From assembly GCA_028386065.3 (NCBI GenBank), contig JAKUCV010004245.1, positions 150,468 to 214,467 on the forward strand: 64,000 bases of DNA, given 5' to 3'. This DNA comes from Turnera subulata (lineage: Eukaryota > Streptophyta > Magnoliopsida > Malpighiales > Passifloraceae). This document shows positions 1 through 13,604 of the stretch, in pieces; position 1 is the first letter of the stretch; every line of letters starts with the position of its first letter. The notes under the pieces were generated by a model that saw nothing but the letters and a program-made list of their open reading frames with translations, searched no databases and was not told the origin of the DNA. The position numbers were made by a program, and so were the translations under genes.

Positions 1-1086
1 ATTTAAGAAAAAGACAACATAAAAAATAAAATATAATCATTAGTCACCACTAATTCCCTCTATTTCTCTGTTCCTAATCTTGTATTAAAAGGAAGTTTTT
101 CAGACTTATTTTGCTTGTCTTTGTACAAGACTAAAGCAGAACATTTCATTAGTCAGAAGATGAGAGTGTTGGTAATATTTGGCTAACTCCAGCACCAATT
201 AGCATTGGTTGTAGTGTTAAGGCACCTTATTTTTCATAAATTTTAAGGCCCAAATTTTGAATTTTAGTTGAGAGTGCTGTATGAAAATTATGTTATTGAT
301 AATGGTTACATCACAAGAATGATATATCGAACTACCATAGAAGATTAGTTCGGTAATCAATTGAGATATCCATCTAACATTAAAAAACTCACTTGAATTT
401 TGATATGAGCAGATTTAGATAATTCTTTTTTAGTAATTGCTGGAGTAATAATTGGTTGAAATAAGGAAAAGAGGTCATATGGCAGTCCAAAAAATCATCG
501 CAGCAGCATCTTGGGATGGATTTTGGCAAAGAAGGAATCCAAGTTGGATAGAAAGAAGATGTATGTTATTGTCCTTTTCTTTTCTATTTTTTAAATTTTC
601 GATCAACAACATGATAGAAAGAAGATGTAAAATTAGACAGCGTGTCATAACATGATGGCAAACAAAAGCCTCTTCTTTCTTTCTTTATTTTCTTGGTAAA
701 AATAAAGAATAAAAAATTAATTAAGGGGTCAATTCCTCATTAAGCCCAGCAAGAAAGAAAGAAGAGGCGGGCTATTGTTTATTTTAACCATTTATCTTAT
801 TTATTTTTTTTTTAGATAACAACCATTTATCTTATTTAAAGGGCCTAATGGTTCATTGAATAAATTTATCAATTAAATGATGGTTCTTGGTATTGGTACT
901 ACAAAACAAATGGTGGTGACACAGCTAATTAATTGAGATAGATACACTCTCCAGTGATCTTATCCTAAATCAGTCTTTATTGACTTGACAGTTGAGAGTA
1001 ATGGGTCATTATTGACTGACAGACTCCCCATTTTCAAAACCAAAATAATACATCCAAGAAACACCCACAACTGGAAATTAAGGGAA
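1..1086. other. Gene-poor flank downstream of ACX-A
   Basis: AT-rich sequence with no recognisable coding region. A short direct repeat containing AACCATTTATCTTATTT occurs at about 786-802 and again at about 821-838. The right end should hold the 3' untranslated region and polyadenylation region of the minus-strand gene ACX-A. Confidence 0.6.
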
Positions 1087-4000
1087 TCAAAGTTTGGCAG
1101 CAGAAGACCAGGAATTTGCCTGAATCCAGTCAAAGGCAATAGGGCTCAAAAATGCATCCGATATTCCAAATGAGCTAACCAAGGCAAGTGCATGTGGCCT
1201 CAATTCACTGCAAAGCTTTTTCACTTCTTTCCTTATGGCTGCATCATTTTGTGGCGATAAGTACCCATATCTTAGAAAAGAAGCATCTTCTTCCAAGCAA
1301 GTTACAGCATACATTGACCTCACCAAGCCTAACACATCCTGCAATGGACAACAATATAAACAGTCAAATTTCAGCATTTTTTTCCCTCACATTATCGGAT
1401 TAATATTGTAGCAGAAATGAAAATAACAGTATGCTCGAGACTAAACGTTCAGGTGTTAGGGATATGATACCTTGAGCGAACCAGCAGGGACTCTGGCTTC
1501 TGCTTCAATGAAGGTATCTAGTATCACTCTGTGTGAGAAACCTATTCCCAAGTCTTCTGCAAGTTGATAAGCCTAGTCCCAGCAATACCAATCAATTAGA
1601 ACAACTGGAGGATTGAAGGGGTGGAAATTCTAGTACATGAACATAGATCAACCCTTACCTGAAGAAATGCAGACTCTCTAATCTCACCCTTTGCTTGGTA
1701 GTCTGATATTTCAGCAGCAAAACGATTCAGAAGGTCTCTTTCTCTCAAGCGGAATGCACCTATCTGATGCAAACAAACACGACAGGTTACAAATTATATG
1801 CTTACAAAAACCAATCTGTTGATGGAGCAACTGAAATATACCTGGAACTGGCTGCTCCTGAGGATAGTACTTGTAAGCTGAGATGGAATAGTAGGAGAAG
1901 GTTCATTCATGTGTTCTAATCCCAAACCTTTGAAAGGCTTGTTCCGCTTCTTAGCTGCTGTATATTCCCCTAGGAGACCCTTGCTGACCTGAGAAAGTAA
2001 GTTTCTGCTTCTTTAGTCCAAAGCCTTATGTAGGATATATAAGAGATGGAGAGACTTACTAAGTTAAATATATGACAAGAAGAGGACATCCAACAAAAAC
2101 CATGGACTAATGGATATTCCATTTTCATCTTATATATTTTGGTGACCATGAAGTAAGATTCAGGCAAGGAAGGCTGTACACAATACCTGTTGCATGAGAA
2201 CATTGTTGTCCCCTTCAAAAGTGGACTGCACATCGTATTCGCCTTTCATGTGACCAATCCGATTTTCCGTCTTCAAGCCCTGTCCTCCACAGGCTTCACG
2301 ACATTCCTGAAGAGCAACACATTGAAGTTATGCAAAGGGAGAGCTACTTTTTCTAACAGTATTGTATCTAAATCTCTGCCCATGCTTTCAGGTCCTCACC
2401 TGCAGTGTTCTCATGTTATGCCAGGTGAAGATGGCCTTCAGTGCACTTGAAACAACATGAAGTGTTTTGTTTGTCTCAGGCGTCCTCTTCACATACATCA
2501 TCTTCAAGTAATTTCCAGCAAAATTCATGGCATATCTAGATAGAAATAATAGAGAGGAGAGAAAAAGAAAGAGAAGCAGGGATCAAGATCAGTAATTCGG
2601 TCACTTGTACTGTCCATATACAACAAATACACATAATGCATTCATTTTGAGCAGAACATCACTTGATGCTTGGAATATATATATGCATAAACTTCTACAC
2701 AAAATTTAAGAATCAACCACAGATTGTCACTTACGTCTTGGCAAGAAGGGGCAACAGCCGTCGTTGATGCGACGGGTAATCAAGCAAAAGAAGTTCAGGT
2801 CCATTAGGAGTAATGGAAAATGCCCGCCTTGTCAACGCATACCTTACTGCAATCGCTAAGCTTATCTGCAGAGAGAAAGATGAAATTTTGAGGTTGCATA
2901 CTAAAATCTAATGTGTGAGGCATGAAGCTTGCAGCTGCAGGTGATATGAGCTACAAGCACAGCAACAAATTAACATACAACTTAATACCTTTGATGCGGA
3001 AATTGCAGTAACTCCAATAGTTACACGACCAGAAGTCAAAGGAGCCATGAATGCTGCAAATCTCTGGAAGATACATAAGTAACCACATGTTATTTGCTTA
3101 CTCAACAATTAAACAAGTAACTAAGCTTATGCAATAACTGACCTGATCTGGATCCTTTATGGCACTCAGATATTGACCATCAGGTGAGACATCAGCAACA
3201 GAATTCAACAAATTTTCTCTTGGGACTCTAACATTGTCGAACCTGAACACCAATATCCACTGTTATCATGCAAAATACCCTGCAACAACAATCATTAACT
3301 GGAGAAAGAGCCAGAAGTACCAGATTCGTCCATTATCAACACCGTTCAAGCCAATTTTATGACCACAATCTGCTATACGGATGTTGGGGCAAATGTTACC
3401 ATTAGCATCTCTAATTTGAACAATAAATGCATGAACCCCTTGATTCACCCCATTCATGTTAAGCTGGGAAAACACTACCGCGTGGGTGGCATCCTGAAAT
3501 AGCAAGAAAAGAAACATGTTTGATACACAAAGATCAAAGCAAAACAAAAGGAAATAAGAAATGAAAAATGAATCCTTGACTGATAAAAGGTGTAGGGGAA
3601 TGTTGAATTACATCAGCAGCACCACCAATCCAGTACTTCTGTGCAGATTCACAAGGAGTATTGATGACAAATTCCCGTGTACTTGCATCGTAAGTAGCAA
3701 CTGTTTCGATTCCTCGAACCTGACAGACAAAAAACATTAAACCCATCAAAGAAATGTCACTACACAGAGTATAGCTAGAAGACAAAGGCCTAATGCTTTC
3801 ACATACATTACTTCCATGTCCCAGTTCTGTCATTGCAAAGCAGCCTATGATTTCAAAAGTCTCAGTAGCTTTTAACCATTTGTCATGATGCCGCTTTGTG
3901 CCCAGAAACTTCACAGCACCACCCCTGAAAATCCATATTAACCAAAACAGATTATCAAATTAATCATACACGATTTACTATGCACCTTGAGATAATTAAG

Positions 4001-4507
4001 TGGGTTCTACAGATTGGCATACCACAAGACCAAGTGGACTCCAAACTTAACATCAAGCGAGGCATCATAAGCCCCCAACACTTCCTCCATGGCTATCCTC
4101 CTCAGTTCCCATTCCGCCCCTTTCCCCGTCAACCACCCCTTGAAAACCCCTCTCTCCGCCAGCCACCTGATCCTCCGCCGCGTCATCTCCCTCTGATGCT
4201 CCTTGGACTGGTTATAGTCCGGGATCACAAACACCCTCCCTCCCCTCTCCACCGGGTTGAACACCTTCTCTTGCTTGACCAGACTGAACAGCCATTCCCT
4301 CTCTTCTATGTTGTGCCAGTCCAGTAGCTTCCTCATCTCTTTCGCGTCGAAAGCCACCGTTTCGGCTTGCTCCGGCGGGGTGTAGCCGAGGCAGGCATTG
4401 GAAGAGAGGGTGGTGGTGGTTGGTGGTGAGGGTGAAGCTGCTTCATGGAGGAGGAAATGGTTGGAGAGAATGCGGGTTCTTTGCGTGGCAGAGTTTGCAG
4501 GTGACAT
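1087..4507 (-). CDS. ACX-A: acyl-CoA oxidase, ACX3-like
   Basis: Peroxisomal acyl-CoA oxidase of the ACX3 type: a flavoprotein that converts acyl-CoA plus O2 to trans-2-enoyl-CoA plus H2O2, the first step of beta-oxidation. I place 13 exons on the minus strand: 4023-4507, 3807-3924, 3612-3719, 3321-3493, 3143-3242, 2989-3063, 2735-2865, 2400-2535, 2187-2306, 1842-1988, 1659-1763, 1471-1572 and 1087-1338. They sum to 2052 nt, a 683-aa open frame with GT..AG at every junction. Visible motifs are the oxidase signature [12 protein letters not shown] (exon 2) and [10 protein letters not shown] (exon 9), whose Glu corresponds to the family's catalytic base. Residues 10-18, RTRILSNHF, resemble a PTS2 but differ from RA-x5-HL at two positions. 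The C-terminus AKL is a plausible PTS1. Oddity: exon 12 reads LGIGFSHR where the paralogues read about LGRAFSDR. Start chosen by alignment with the paralogues. Substrate chain length is inferred from family only. Confidence 0.93.
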
Positions 4508-4566
4508 TTTTGCTTAGGTGGTGTTCTTTTGATTTCTCCTGCAGATCATCGGTTGGAGATGATATG

Positions 4567-4574
4567 TATATATA
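4567..4574 (-). promoter_or_regulatory. TATA box of ACX-A
   Basis: TATATATA lies 60 bp upstream of the ACX-A start codon and is in the right place for a core promoter. The transcription start is not determinable here. Confidence 0.5.
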
Positions 4575-4596
4575 CTTGAACAGACAAAGTAATGGG

Positions 4597-4622
4597 AAGG
4601 ATCGATGCAAGTCAAGGAAGGA
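4597..4622 (-). promoter_or_regulatory. Conserved promoter block with W-box core (ACX-A)
   Basis: On the minus strand this reads CTCCTTCCTTGACTTGCAT, about 90 bp before the ATG. Nearly the same block, CCTTCCTTGACTTTGCAT, occurs before ACX-C (13505-13522) and ACX-D (23781-23798). It contains TTGACT, the core bound by WRKY factors. Conservation may simply reflect recent duplication. Confidence 0.4.
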
Positions 4623-4944
4623 GAGCTATTCTTTTTTTCTTTTTTGGGTAAAGAAGGATGGCTATCCCTTGAATCTTCTTCATTGGACGTTGTAACGACT
4701 ACTTTTCATTTTTTGGCGCGGCCGCATGGGTATGCCACGTGCAGTGCTTGTGTAAGTACTGATCAGACTGATAGTTTACCAGAACTGACTCGAGATCTGA
4801 TGGGTTTTTTTCGCCGCCTCGTTTTTGGAACCACCTGTCAGAACTCATTGTGAATCGGACAGATCTTTTTCAATTAACCCTTTTCAGTCCAATTAATAAT
4901 TGGTGAGTTAACTCCATTAAAATAAAGTCTCGGGTTATCTAAGA

Positions 4945-5060
4945 GAGGAAAGCTAGTGACAAGATGGTTGCTCATTCAGGTGCGCAATCCGGTTCGAATC
5001 CGGAGTAACAGATTTGAACCAGTAGAGGCGGAATACCGAATGGAAAACAAAAAAATTTTA
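4945..5060 (+). repeat. tRNA-related SINE-like fragment
   Basis: Contains CCGGTTCGAATCCGG (about 4989-5003), a perfect pol III B-box. No convincing tRNA cloverleaf or A-box spacing is visible, so a degraded tRNA-derived SINE is more likely than a tRNA gene. Confidence 0.35.
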
Positions 5061-5666
5061 AAAAAATAGGAGATTCATCCAACTGTCAGTCAACTATGGT
5101 CATATATAATTATATATGTGTAGAGACTAATTTTATGCTGTTTAAGGGCTAATTAAGTACTTATTTAGAAAGGTATAAGAAGTGGTTGAGTAGTTATATA
5201 CAAGAATTTTTTTTGTTATGCATTAATATATGATAATTTTAACTATAAATTAGGCTCTAAAATAAAAAAAGATAAGTACATAAAAGCAAATTTTTCTTAA
5301 ACATATCATAATTTAATAGTATCCATTCAAAGCGCTGACTACCAGACGAGAAAAAAAAAACAATAATAAAAAAAGATAAATAAATAAAAAATAACTTTTT
5401 CCTTAAAAGATAAATACAAGTCTAAAATTGTATACAAAGTATGCAATGATTTAACTAGTATTACAACAAAATACACACACTACCCGAAATCACCATGATT
5501 TTGTGATAATGGCGTGTGTTTTCTTTCTTCCTTTGGTAAAAAAAATTATAACAAATCGAAAAACTGTGTCCAGCCTATATTTGGACAATACACTTCATTT
5601 TCTTTACTATCAAAAGACCAAAAACTATAAAATCTTTATTATTAGCCTGTGTCACCGTCGTAACTC

Positions 5667-8600
5667 CTAAGCTGAGGATTGCATCTGCATTTCTCCAAGC
5701 TCCGACTCCCAGGAAACAACCCCCACACTAGAAGAAGGAATCACAGCTTTAGCTGGAGACCAGGAATTTGCCTGAATCCAATCAAATGCAATGGGGCTCA
5801 AAAATGCATCTGCAATCCCAAATGAGCTAACCAAGGGAAGTGAATGTGGTCTCAATTCACTGCAAAGTTTCTTCACTTCTTTCCTTACTGCTGCATCATT
5901 TTGTGGTGATAAATATCCATATCTGAGAAAAGAAGCATCCTCTTCCATGCAAATTACAGCATACATCGACCTCACAAGGCTTAACACATCCTGCATTAGA
6001 CATAAACCCATGAATTTCAGTATTTTTCCTTTCCTAGTAACTTATGTTTATGTCATCTAATCAGATTAATATTGTTGCAGACATAGACATTTCTATGAGA
6101 ATAAAGAAATGAAAATGGCTAGTATGCACACTACTTTTGTACCTTCATTGAACCTGCAGGGACTCTGGCTTCTGCCTCAATGAATGTATCTAGGACCACT
6201 CTGTGTGAGAAAGCCCTGCCTAAGTCTTCTGCAAGTTGATAAGCCTGTTCCCAACAAGACCAAACCAAACAATTAGGACAACAGGATTGAAGAGGGCATA
6301 AATTCTAGTGCCGGAATATATATCTTCCATATATACCTGAAGGCATGCAGACTCTTTGCTTTCACCCTTTGCTTGGTACTCTGCCACTTCGGCTGCGAAC
6401 CGATTTAGGAGGTCTCTCTCTCTCAAGCGGAATGCACCAATCTAATACAAGTACATGCCAGTAAGTCTTAATGAGCTGACAAAAACCAATGTGTTGAAAT
6501 GTTGATAGAGTTAACTGAAGCATACCTGGAACTGGCTGCTCCTGAGGATTGCACTTGTAAGCTGAGATGGAATGACAGGACAAGGTCCATTCATGTGTTC
6601 CAATCCCAAACCTTTGAAAGGTTTGTTCCGCTTCTTAGCTGCTATATATTCTCCAAGGAGACCCTTGCTGACCTGAGAAAGTATGTTTCTGCTTTTTTAG
6701 TCCAAAGTTATATGTAGGATGATTAATAAAAACATGGACTAATGGCTATTCCATTTTCATCTTAAATCATGTGGTGACGATCAAGTAAGATTCAGGCAAG
6801 GAAGACTGTACACAATACCTGCTGCATTAGAACATTGTTGTCCCCTTCAAATGTGGATTGCACATCATATTCGCCTTTCATATGACCAATCCGATTTTCT
6901 GTCTTCAATCCCTGCCCTCCACAAGCTTCCCGACATTCCTGAAAAAGCAACATAGATATGAAGCTATTCAAAGGCTAGCTTACCATATATCCAAATTTCT
7001 AAACATGCTTACCAACATATATATGAAGCTACTCACCTGGAGGGTTCTCATGTTATGCCAAGTGAAGATGGCCTTCAGTGCACTTGAAACAACATGAAGT
7101 GTTTTGTTTGTCTCAGGCCTCCTATTCACATACATCATCTTCAAGTAATTTGCAGCAAAATTCATAGCATATCTGGAAGGCAAAAATTGAAAGAAAAGGG
7201 AAGAGGAGTTAGAAGTAAAATACTGGTTTCCAGCCCTTGTAGAACAATCACATAAAGGCAATTCATTGTTTGCAGAACATTAATTGATGCATGACAAAAA
7301 TTTCTCTTCATAGTCATATGCATAACCTGCTTGACTAAGGTAAACTCAAGAACTTGAAATAGATTTTCACATATCTATTATCTGGATACTTACGTCTTGG
7401 CAAGAAGGGGCAACAGCCGTCGTTGATGCGACGGGTAATCAAGCAAAAGAAGTTCAGGTCCATTAGGGGTAATAGAAAATGCCCGCCTTGTCAATGCATA
7501 TCTTATGGCAATTGATAAGCTTATCTGTCAGCAGAAGGATCAAAGTTGTTAAGTTTCGTACTACAAGGCAGGTATGGGATGTGAACCGAGGTAAGATGAG
7601 CTACAAAACACAGGAAATAGTACCTTTGATGCGTAAATTGCAGTAGAACCAATGGTTACACGACCAGAGGTCAAAGGAGCCATGAATGCTGCAAATCTCT
7701 GGAAAATATATATATAAGTAAGCACATGTTATTTACTTGCTCAGTAATTAAACACCATTGAATCTAAGTAATTAATCTAAGCAGCTTATAGTAAGAATAA
7801 GTTACCCTATCTGGGTCTTCTATAGGACTAATATATTGACCATCTGTTGTAACGTCAGCTACAGAATTCAACAAATTTTCTCTTGGGACACGAACATTGT
7901 CAAACCTGAAGAACAATAATTACAGTTATTATGCAAATCATTAGCTGCAAAACAACAATCATTAAAAGAACAAAGTGCAAGACGTACCAGATTCGTCCAT
8001 TATCAACACCGTTCAAGCCAATTTTGTGACCACAATCGGCTATTCGGACATTTGGGCACACATTTTTATTGGCATCTCTAATTTGAACTATAAATGCATG
8101 AACCCCTTGGTTCACCCCATTCATGTGAAGCTGCGAAAACACTACCGAGTGGGTGGCATCCTGAATATCAAGGAAAGAACCATGTCAATGGAGAAGTATT
8201 CAAGACAAAGAAGAAATGAAAATGAAGGTTTGATTGATAAGAGATTAGTGGAATGTTGAACTACATTAGCAGCACCACCAATCCAATACTTCTGTGCAGA
8301 TTCACAAGGAGTATTGATGACAAATTCCCCGGTACTTGCATCATAAGTAGCAACTGTTTCGATTCCCCTAACCTAACAGAAAAGAAGAAAAAACATTAAG
8401 CCCATCAAAGAAATGTCACTACACATGAGAATAAGAAGGAAGACAAAAGGCCTAATGCTTTCACATACATTACTTCCATGCCCCAATTCTGTCATTGCAA
8501 AGCAGCCTATAATTGCAAAAGTCTCAGTAGCTTTTAACCACTTGTCATGATGCCTCTTTGTGCCTAGGAACTTAACAGCACCACCCCTGAAAACACATTA

Positions 8601-9198
8601 ATCAATCATATATAAAAGTTATCAGTTCGTAGCTAATTATGCAAATCAAGAACAAGAGAATACAATGGTAATCAAACACATGAGAGTTAAAAGGGTTCTA
8701 TGTAATATATACAGACCACAAAAGCAAGTGAACTCCAAACTTGATTGGAAGCGAGTGGTCATAAGCACCCAACACTTCCTCCATTGCTAACCTCCTCAGT
8801 TCCCATTCCGCCCCTTTCTCCGTCAACCACCCTTCGAAAACCCCTCTCTCCGCCAACCACCCGATCCTCCGCCGCGTCATCTCCCTCTGGTGCTCCTTGG
8901 ACTGGTTATAGTCCGGGATCACGAACAGCTTCCCGCCCCTCTCCACCGGGTTGAACACTTCCCCTTCCTGCATTAGCCCGAACAGCCAGTCCCTCTCTTC
9001 TATGTTGTGCCAGTCCAGCAACTTACGCATCTCTCTCGTGTCGAAAACGACCTTTTCGGCATCCTCCGGCGGGGTGTAGCTGAGGCAGGCATTGGAAGAG
9101 AGGGTGGTGGTGGTGGTGGGAGTTGCTGGTGAGGGTGAGAGGAGGAAATGGTTAGCGAGAATCCGGGTTCGCTCCATTGCGGTGTGGGTTGATGACAT
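5667..9198 (-). CDS. ACX-B: acyl-CoA oxidase, ACX3-like, altered C-terminus
   Basis: Same 13-exon plan as ACX-A. Exons: 8717-9198, 8469-8586, 8265-8372, 7988-8160, 7806-7905, 7624-7698, 7394-7524, 7037-7172, 6819-6938, 6526-6672, 6337-6441, 6143-6244 and 5667-5990. Total 2121 nt, 706 aa, open throughout. Signature [12 protein letters not shown] and catalytic region [10 protein letters not shown] are present. The last exon is odd. Near 5749-5755 one extra A relative to the paralogues shifts the frame just before the stop, so the usual ending WSSAKL becomes WSPAKAV followed by about 23 unrelated residues ending in SSA. The PTS1-like AKL is lost. The N-terminal RTRILANHF is also a doubly diverged PTS2. 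The catalytic body is intact, so the enzyme could be active yet poorly imported. A one-base assembly error is an alternative. Confidence 0.9.
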
Positions 9199-11477
9199 TT
9201 TCGCTGGTTTGTAATCTTGATTCGATTTCTAGTGCAGATGAGTGAGTGGAGAGAAGACATGGAATGGTGGTGGTATTTAAACGGAAGGAGGTCAAGGGTG
9301 GCTGGCTGGCTATGCGTTAATTGACCGTTTTCTTTTTGGCGCGCAGCTAAACCAACGTGTAGTTTCGGGTACGGTAGTAAAATAGTAGTACTTAGTCTTT
9401 CTTTATTTTTTGTTAGTCCGCTTGGACCAGGAACACGGTTCCAGTAACCTCAGTCAATATTATTGTTTTTATTAACATATAAAGCTCTATTAATTTAACT
9501 CCTAATTTCTTAATCACTGGCTCCCTCTAGGCTTAATTAATTTGGGCACTTGATGATAGATACAAGGTTGGTGGGTCGAATGCTAGAACATGGTTTTATG
9601 TTTGAATCGAGAAAAAATAGTAGTATATAATTACAACTTAATTGTTGGCCTTAGCTAGGTACTGGGTTGGAACCTTCATCAGCCACCGAGTCCCATGTTA
9701 TATTTAAACAAGAGGGGATTTTTTAAAAAAAAAAAATTGATAAACAACAAAATTTGATTGAATTGATGATTAAGATGATCGATTGCATCTTTGTGTAGTT
9801 TGTACACCTTTTATTTAATATTTTGGGTCAGATTCAAGGGGCTTCAGGGCTGCTCTTCATTCTGACTGATTTAGGTGCATGTGACCGAGAGAGGTGTGGG
9901 CGGCTGGGTTTCATATTATATCTTACAGGTAAAAAAAAGACTCAAAAAGATAAGCTAGCACAGTATGGCACGTAAACTTCCATGCAAAATAACACAATAT
10001 CATGACATGTGTTGGCTAAGTGTGCATTGTGTAGTTAAAAGGGATATTATAGGTTCAATTCTTGACTTGAAAGTCTCTCTCTCTCTCTGCCTCCTTGAAA
10101 TGGATTTCAGTAGGTTCGGATAATAAAAGAGTGATGTCGTTTGCAAACCTTTTTATAAAATAACCTAATAATGTTTAGACTTAGACTCTTAGAGTATGTG
10201 AATTGTTGATGTCATGTTTTATACAGGATTAGGTTAAATAGATTTTTTTATTGAATCTTAAAAAACGTTTGGGCTCAGACACTGGTCGAAACATATGTGC
10301 TAAGCCCATTATGTTATCTACGAGCCCGTTTTCTATTATTCAGCCCATGGTGGTTCTGTGTGTCTTTCAAACACGAAAGAGTTGCCACAATACATATGTG
10401 TTGATGGGCCTTATTAATTCTACATATGCAAAATCTACCTACAAGTTTCTTCTTTCTTTTTAAATAAAGTGACACCGTTTTTTTTTTCCTCTCCAGCAAA
10501 ACACATAAAAGTACTGGTGTTGTAACGGTACTACAAGAGATATAAGCCATGCCCCCTTTGTCATCTCGTGCCACTACTATTAATTGTTTTCCTTTCTTTC
10601 ATTCGTTTTCTCTTTTCCCTTCCAAGATAAGTAACCATTACATCCACTAGACTTTACCTTGTCCCGTGTGAGTATTAAAAGCAAGACAAAGAAACAATTT
10701 GAAATGGAAGATGGGTTGTAAGAAAGGATTGGTGGATGTTATCTTGAAAGCTAATTGAACATTAGAAGCTGAGAGAAGAGAGTGCAAGAAGATCAAGAAG
10801 TCACATCCTTCGAATAATTGTTCTAGTAGAGATTTTGTATGTCAGCTTACACTAGAACTCACACCAAAGCAAGTATTTTTAACTTATCTAAAAAGTGACT
10901 ATTGCCACACTTTTGTTTAAGTATAAGAGGTAACTATATATCTATAGCAAATAAGAATAAGGCAAGTCATTAAAATATTAGTTTTTGCTTTCTCGAAGCT
11001 TGCTTAAGTGTTAAATTCTTATCAATCTTGAGAGTCTTTGAGTTTAGATTATTGAATATTTATCTTTAGAAGGGTTTGTTTCTTGATTTTTCATTGATTT
11101 TTTTTTTTTTATACTAGTCGAGGAGGGTGAGACTCAAATCCGAGACCTCACCCCTCTTGTGCTTTTGACACAAGAGTGCCAACTTAGTACCTTTATGATA
11201 TCTTTGGGCTTGGTTATATTTACAAAGAACCTCTTTGGGTTCTTGAAAAATTCTTTCTTAAGTGAAAATTGGATAGATTTTGCTTAGGTGGAATAAGTTT
11301 GAAGTTTGAGCCTTAATAAAAAAAACTTTGAGTATATGCTTGAGTATAGCTTTTATAAAAGCCTGGGTTAGAGTTGAAAAGTTTTTAGCTTGATCATTAT
11401 GCTACACTATGGAATTTATGGTTATGCAGGAACAAGAAGGTTTTTGAGCGAGTGGAAGCCAACTGGGAGCGAATGTT

Positions 11478-11532
11478 TGACATTATCCTGATTCACTCGG
11501 TTTGTTCGACATTATCCTGATTCACTCAGTTT
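11478..11532. repeat. Tandem repeat, about 27 bp x 2
   Basis: The segment GACATTATCCTGATTCACTC is present twice in tandem with near identity. It probably belongs to a degraded retroposon that ends in the A tract at about 11763. Confidence 0.6.
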
Positions 11533-13504
11533 CATGGATTAAAACTAAACAACCAGCTTTTCCTTTCAATCTATGTGATTTTCTTAACTGTGTTGATTGT
11601 ATTAAGCTATGACGAGGTGGGGTTTGTAGAGTTTGTGGATCTAGTTTAGTGAGTCTGGATTTGTAATAGGGGCGCTGATTGTTTTTGGCTTGGTATTGCC
11701 ATTGCTTTGATGACTTATTAAGCTGCTGTCTGGCTTTTTAATAAAGCTTCTCACCGTTTTCATAAAAAAAAAACTAGGTTGTAATAGGTTCGGTTTCACC
11801 TTGAAAAAAAATCATATAGTGAGTTTCGCAAATCTCAAAGGGGACTTTTGAGTACTGAACGTATCCTTGGGGTTTAAAGGGAACCATTCTAAATCTTGAT
11901 GTTCTTAATTGTGTGTTGATTGCCTATAATTTTTGCCTAATTAGTCTTCCTCACCCAAATTTTGGTTTCTATTCATATATAAATTATTGTCTAGTTTAGT
12001 GTGAAAATTTCGGTGTGAATTGAAGTTCGAATTTTCCTTTAGAAGCTAATTCATCCTCTCCCGGCCAATTTCGGACATACATGTATCAGAGAGCATAGTG
12101 GCACTGGCAAATCTAGAAATTATGACTAGGAGAATAAAATGGTATGAAAATAATTTAGAGGCTAAGAAGTTTCAATTTGGGAGTCCCAGAAGTATCAAAA
12201 TAGAAGTAAAATAGGTCTTTATAAGTAAACTCAATACCCTAACCAGTCCACCAATTGGCATTATATTAAAATAGTATCCTAGTATAAATAAGAATAAAAT
12301 CTAGAGAATCATGCGTCACGGCTGCAAAAGAAGTTGAAGAAGTCGAGTGTTCTTACTCACTGGCGAAAGGGGAACTCCTTGGGGAAGGGCCACAGTGCAA
12401 GACGCCACTATCGTCGCCTGTGTGAGTACGCCGCTGTAGTGACTCGCCGCTGGCCATGCCTCGATTTGCTGCTACAGGTTGTCGTGAAGCAGGTCACGAA
12501 AACAGGCAGGCATTACTCCTTAGCAGAAGTGCTAAGACGTGACACAATGTTTGATTTTATTTAAGTAAAGGGATAAGGTTTGTCTTTTTACCAAATTTTT
12601 TATGGTGTGATCATTAGATAGATAAGGATGTGTTTTAAAAATGTGGTGCTCTCTCCATTAACATTTCCCCACAAACAACAGGCATTACTCGACAGTTCTT
12701 ATTTCTTATTTCTTTTTGTTCTTCCAATCTAAGATAGATTATCTTACCTTCTAAAAATAAACTAATTAAACCTTGTGTATCCTTGCTATCTGCATTCCAC
12801 ATGTATCTTTCAAGCATCAGAAAAGACAAGTCCACTTGTACTCTTTCCTAATCTGATACAAGTCTTTCTCGTTATTAATAACTATTGTTCATCACCCACA
12901 AAAACAGATAACCAGCCTTGTGACACTACCCTTTCCTAATGTAGCAGTAGTATATTTCTAGTTCTAGAAGACCTTCTAGTTGACTTAATATTAAAAGTAA
13001 GATTATTATTTTTTTCAATTCTTGTAAGCCTTATAAAAGAGAGCATTATTAGTTAAATTATCAACAAATAATATAATATTATTCCCCCGAATACTCTAAA
13101 GGTGTCCTTTGGTACTATAAGTCTAACTTTCGATTACTCTCTTCGAGAAGTGATTTATGAGGGACTGACTCTTTGGAAAAAAGAGATTCCTATAACCAAA
13201 AGTAAATTTTTTTCTCGTATTATTCATATTAAAAAGTTTTTGTGACATAACATAGGTATTCATTTACCAAAAGAAAATAACATATGTATTCTCATGCCAG
13301 GAATCACTCAAATCTAACTATACCATAAAACTTTCTGGATATATAAGTGTACCAAACACTACCTAATTAAGGTTTAAGAAAAGGTTGTTCGAACAAACTA
13401 AACTTCATTCTTTGCCACTTGAAAGTTTTCAAATGCATGCTTCTTCTTAGACTAAACCTTTTGTGTTCCCTCGCGATCTGCATTTCGCTATAGAGAATCG
13501 CTGG

Positions 13505-13522
13505 CCTTCCTTGACTTTGCAT
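13505..13522 (+). promoter_or_regulatory. Conserved promoter block with W-box core (ACX-C)
   Basis: CCTTCCTTGACTTTGCAT, 83 bp before the ATG. It is identical to the block before ACX-D and nearly identical to that of ACX-A. Confidence 0.4.
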
Positions 13523-13604
13523 AATTGCATGCCATAATAATGTCTACATATCTGATCATGTGTGATCATCTTCTCCACTCCACCCTGCAACACAAAACCC
13601 AAAA

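Larger units (their letters stand above)
4508..5666. other. Intergenic, ACX-A promoter and ACX-B 3' region
   Basis: Holds the ACX-A promoter (4508 to about 4700, listed separately), a short tRNA-related patch near 4950-5060, then strongly AT-rich sequence with oligo-A runs. The last few hundred bases belong to the 3' side of ACX-B. No gene seen. Confidence 0.6.
9199..13604. other. Gene-poor spacer between divergent ACX-B and ACX-C
   Basis: About 4.4 kb between the two divergently transcribed genes. The ends hold the ACX-B promoter (TATA-like TTTAAATA on the minus strand near 9275-9283) and the ACX-C promoter. Between them I see a CT microsatellite near 10076-10096, a SINE-like patch with B-box AGGTTCAATTC near 10049, another near 11115-11185, a 27-28-bp tandem repeat at 11478-11532, and a poly(A) end at 11763-11773 after AATAAAGC. 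A small GC-rich stretch at 12310-12550 gives a 76-aa frame that I do not recognise and do not call a gene. Confidence 0.55.

Noticed and set aside
12334..12564. 76-aa frame in a small GC-rich patch
   Set aside because: Not recognised. Surrounding sequence looks like decayed repeats, and there is no promoter or splice support.
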